This document shows, one piece after another, positions 44,729-45,501 of a stretch of DNA of 45,501 nt. Source of the stretch: Bacteroidota bacterium (lineage in GTDB: Bacteria > Bacteroidota > Bacteroidia > Bacteroidales > Bacteroidaceae); the NCBI GenBank assembly GCA_023458215.1, contig JAEXAJ010000202.1:1-45501 (forward strand). Direction: 5' to 3'. The translations under genes and the position numbers were made by a program. The notes under the pieces are model-generated. The model had not been told where the DNA came from, searched no databases, and worked only from the letters and a program-made list of their open reading frames with translations. Numbering within the stretch: position 1 is the first letter of the stretch; each line of letters opens with the position of its first letter.

Positions 44729-44767
44729 AAAAGGAACGGTAGTCAATCCAAGATTACCGTTCCTTTT
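44729..44767. terminator. Hairpin, possible bidirectional terminator
   Basis: AAAAGGAACGGTA (44729-44741) pairs with TACCGTTCCTTTT (44755-44767) around a 13-base loop. A- and T-rich arms suit termination in both directions. The stop codon of the minus-strand remnant lies inside the right arm. Confidence 0.6.
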
Positions 44768-44945
44768 CTATAGAAAGCCGCACCGATGATGTGATGAAAC
44801 TCCGTATGACATGTTTTGAGCGCTCACCCTCTTTGTAATCCACCGACTCAAGAGTTACCCCGAAGGGCGTGGCCCGCCATTGAAGAATGAAGCTTGTCTC
44901 GGTATTCCATAAAACTTGATGAGTTTCCCGATCCAACCAATGCGG
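44754..44945 (-). pseudogene. Short coding-like remnant without ATG
   Basis: On the minus strand an open frame of about 63 codons runs between a TAG and a TAA (44754-44756). It reads with ordinary amino acid composition (for example WNTETSFILQWRATPFGVTL and HVIRSFITSSVRLSIEKER) but contains no ATG; only a TTG at 44936 could start it. I do not recognise the family. A decayed gene end or a chance open frame are both possible. Confidence 0.25.
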
Positions 44946-45057
44946 CTATTTTTTCTATAACAAAGATAAATAGTTTCTGTGAAAGAAACAAGGAAAAACA
45001 ACATTTTGTTTGAGGTATTCCTAAGTTTTAACCCTTCCACAGTATATATACAAATAG

Positions 45058-45092
45058 AAAGTGCTGACTACCAAATAAGTAATCAGCACTTT
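45058..45092 (-). terminator. Terminator of rplT
   Basis: On the minus strand AAAGTGCTGA pairs with TCAGCACTTT, with the inner part extending the stem past one mismatch, and T-rich TTTCTATTT follows. It lies 23 bases after the rplT stop. Confidence 0.8.
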
Positions 45093-45115
45093 GTTAATTT
45101 ATCAGCTAACTGTTT

Positions 45116-45466
45116 TTATGCAGCTTTTGCTTTAGCAACGATAGCCTTGAAAGCTTCCGGATGGTTCATCGCTAAATCAGCCAATACCTTGCGGTTGATT
45201 TCGATGCCTGCTTTGTGCAAAGCGCCCATTAACTTAGAATAAGACATACCCTCCAAACGAGCGGCAGCGTTGATACGTTGAATCCACAATGCACGGAAGT
45301 TTCTCTTCTTGTTCTTACGGTCACGGAACGCATACAACAAACCTTTCTCCCAAGTATTCTTGGCAACGGTCCATACGTTCTTTCTTGCACCAAAGTAACC
45401 TCTGGTCAATTTCAAAATTTTCTTTCTTCTTGCTTTAGAAGCAACATGATTTACTGATCTTGGCAT
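45116..45466 (-). CDS. rplT: 50S ribosomal protein L20
   Basis: The 116-residue basic protein is normal in length. It starts [19 protein letters not shown] and contains [34 protein letters not shown] and [20 protein letters not shown], all standard for L20. It binds 23S rRNA early in large-subunit assembly. The usual upstream partner is rpmI (L35). The bases 45497-45499 (TAA on the minus strand) at the window edge could be its stop, which would leave a gap of about 30 bases, but too little is visible to call it. Confidence 0.98.
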   Translation of the reverse strand: MPRSVNHVASKARRKKILKLTRGYFGARKNVWTVAKNTWEKGLLYAFRDRKNKKRNFRALWIQRINAAARLEGMSYSKLMGALHKAGIEINRKVLADLAMNHPEAFKAIVAKAKAA

Positions 45467-45501
45467 AGTTTTACTTGTTTTTGAATGTTAGCGCCGTTAC
45501 T

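Larger units (their letters stand above)
44584..45115. other. Intergenic region between paaK and rplT
   Basis: This 532-base stretch holds three hairpins (44610-44645, 44729-44767, 45058-45092) and a minus-strand open reading remnant (44754-44945). Between 44646 and 44728 there is AT-rich sequence with a partial echo (GTAAGGCTACGC) of the first hairpin. I see no other gene. Confidence 0.6.

Noticed and set aside
44979..45242. 87-codon plus-strand open frame overlapping the rplT terminator and rplT
   Set aside because: It is antisense to rplT and crosses its terminator; no motif is seen.

Overview
The window looks like a chromosomal segment of a gut Bacteroides species. The evidence is a SusC/SusD pair, surface lipoproteins with a Cys-Ser-Asp-Asp-Asp type start, promoters of the TAnnTTTG class, moderate-to-low GC, and housekeeping genes (grpE/dnaJ, mltG, iorAB, rplT) that read as Bacteroidetes proteins. 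No species call is made.

Layout. (1) 1-1280: the end of grpE, then dnaJ and a hairpin terminator that can serve both strands. (2) 1297-31703, all on the minus strand: an 18-gene polysaccharide utilization locus (PUL) running right to left. Its promoter-proximal half encodes a Tat-signal DUF4434-like protein, a calcineurin-type phosphoesterase, an MFS sugar porter, an N-acylglucosamine 2-epimerase-like enzyme, a second Tat-signal DUF4434-like protein, a sialate O-acetylesterase-family esterase, a phosphoesterase/DUF4434-like fusion, a lipoprotein of the ADP-ribosylglycohydrolase family and a third separate DUF4434-like protein. The middle holds SusC, SusD and an IPT/TIG surface glycan-binding lipoprotein. 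The distal part holds NPCBM-GH27, a PHP phosphoesterase, a large MG2-type protein, a second GH27, another phosphoesterase and a SusB-like GH97. (3) 32119-33327, plus strand: a ROK-family repressor divergent from the PUL, probably its regulator. (4) 33324-39562, minus strand: a small polysaccharide-export cluster (a CapD/FlaA1-like protein with an internal gap, a Wza-like export protein, a Wzz-like chain-length protein, a NusG-N-domain-only UpxY-like protein and a WbuC cupin) with no glycosyltransferase, flippase or polymerase. (5) 39711-45501: tRNA-Thr(CGT), mltG, an iorA-iorB-paaK operon for aryl-pyruvate/arylacetate metabolism, and rplT on the minus strand.

How the PUL may work (inference). 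SusCD and the lipoprotein bind and import an oligosaccharide. GH27, GH97 and the DUF4434-like proteins cleave glycosidic bonds. The esterase removes acyl groups. The phosphoesterases and the ADP-ribosylglycohydrolase homologue act on phosphate or ribosyl/N-glycosyl decorations. The MFS porter and the epimerase handle a released sugar in the cytoplasm.

The strongest candidate for something undescribed is the set of four divergent DUF4434-like TIM-barrel domains in one locus. All four share two Glu motifs, G-W-Y-x3-E and W-x-[ND]-x-E, about 100-111 residues apart, plus a Q-D motif between them. This looks like the acid/base and nucleophile layout of retaining glycoside hydrolases. It occurs beside an unusual number of phosphoesterases, one fused directly to such a domain. 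All assignments rest on reading the sequence and recalled family features; no searches were run.
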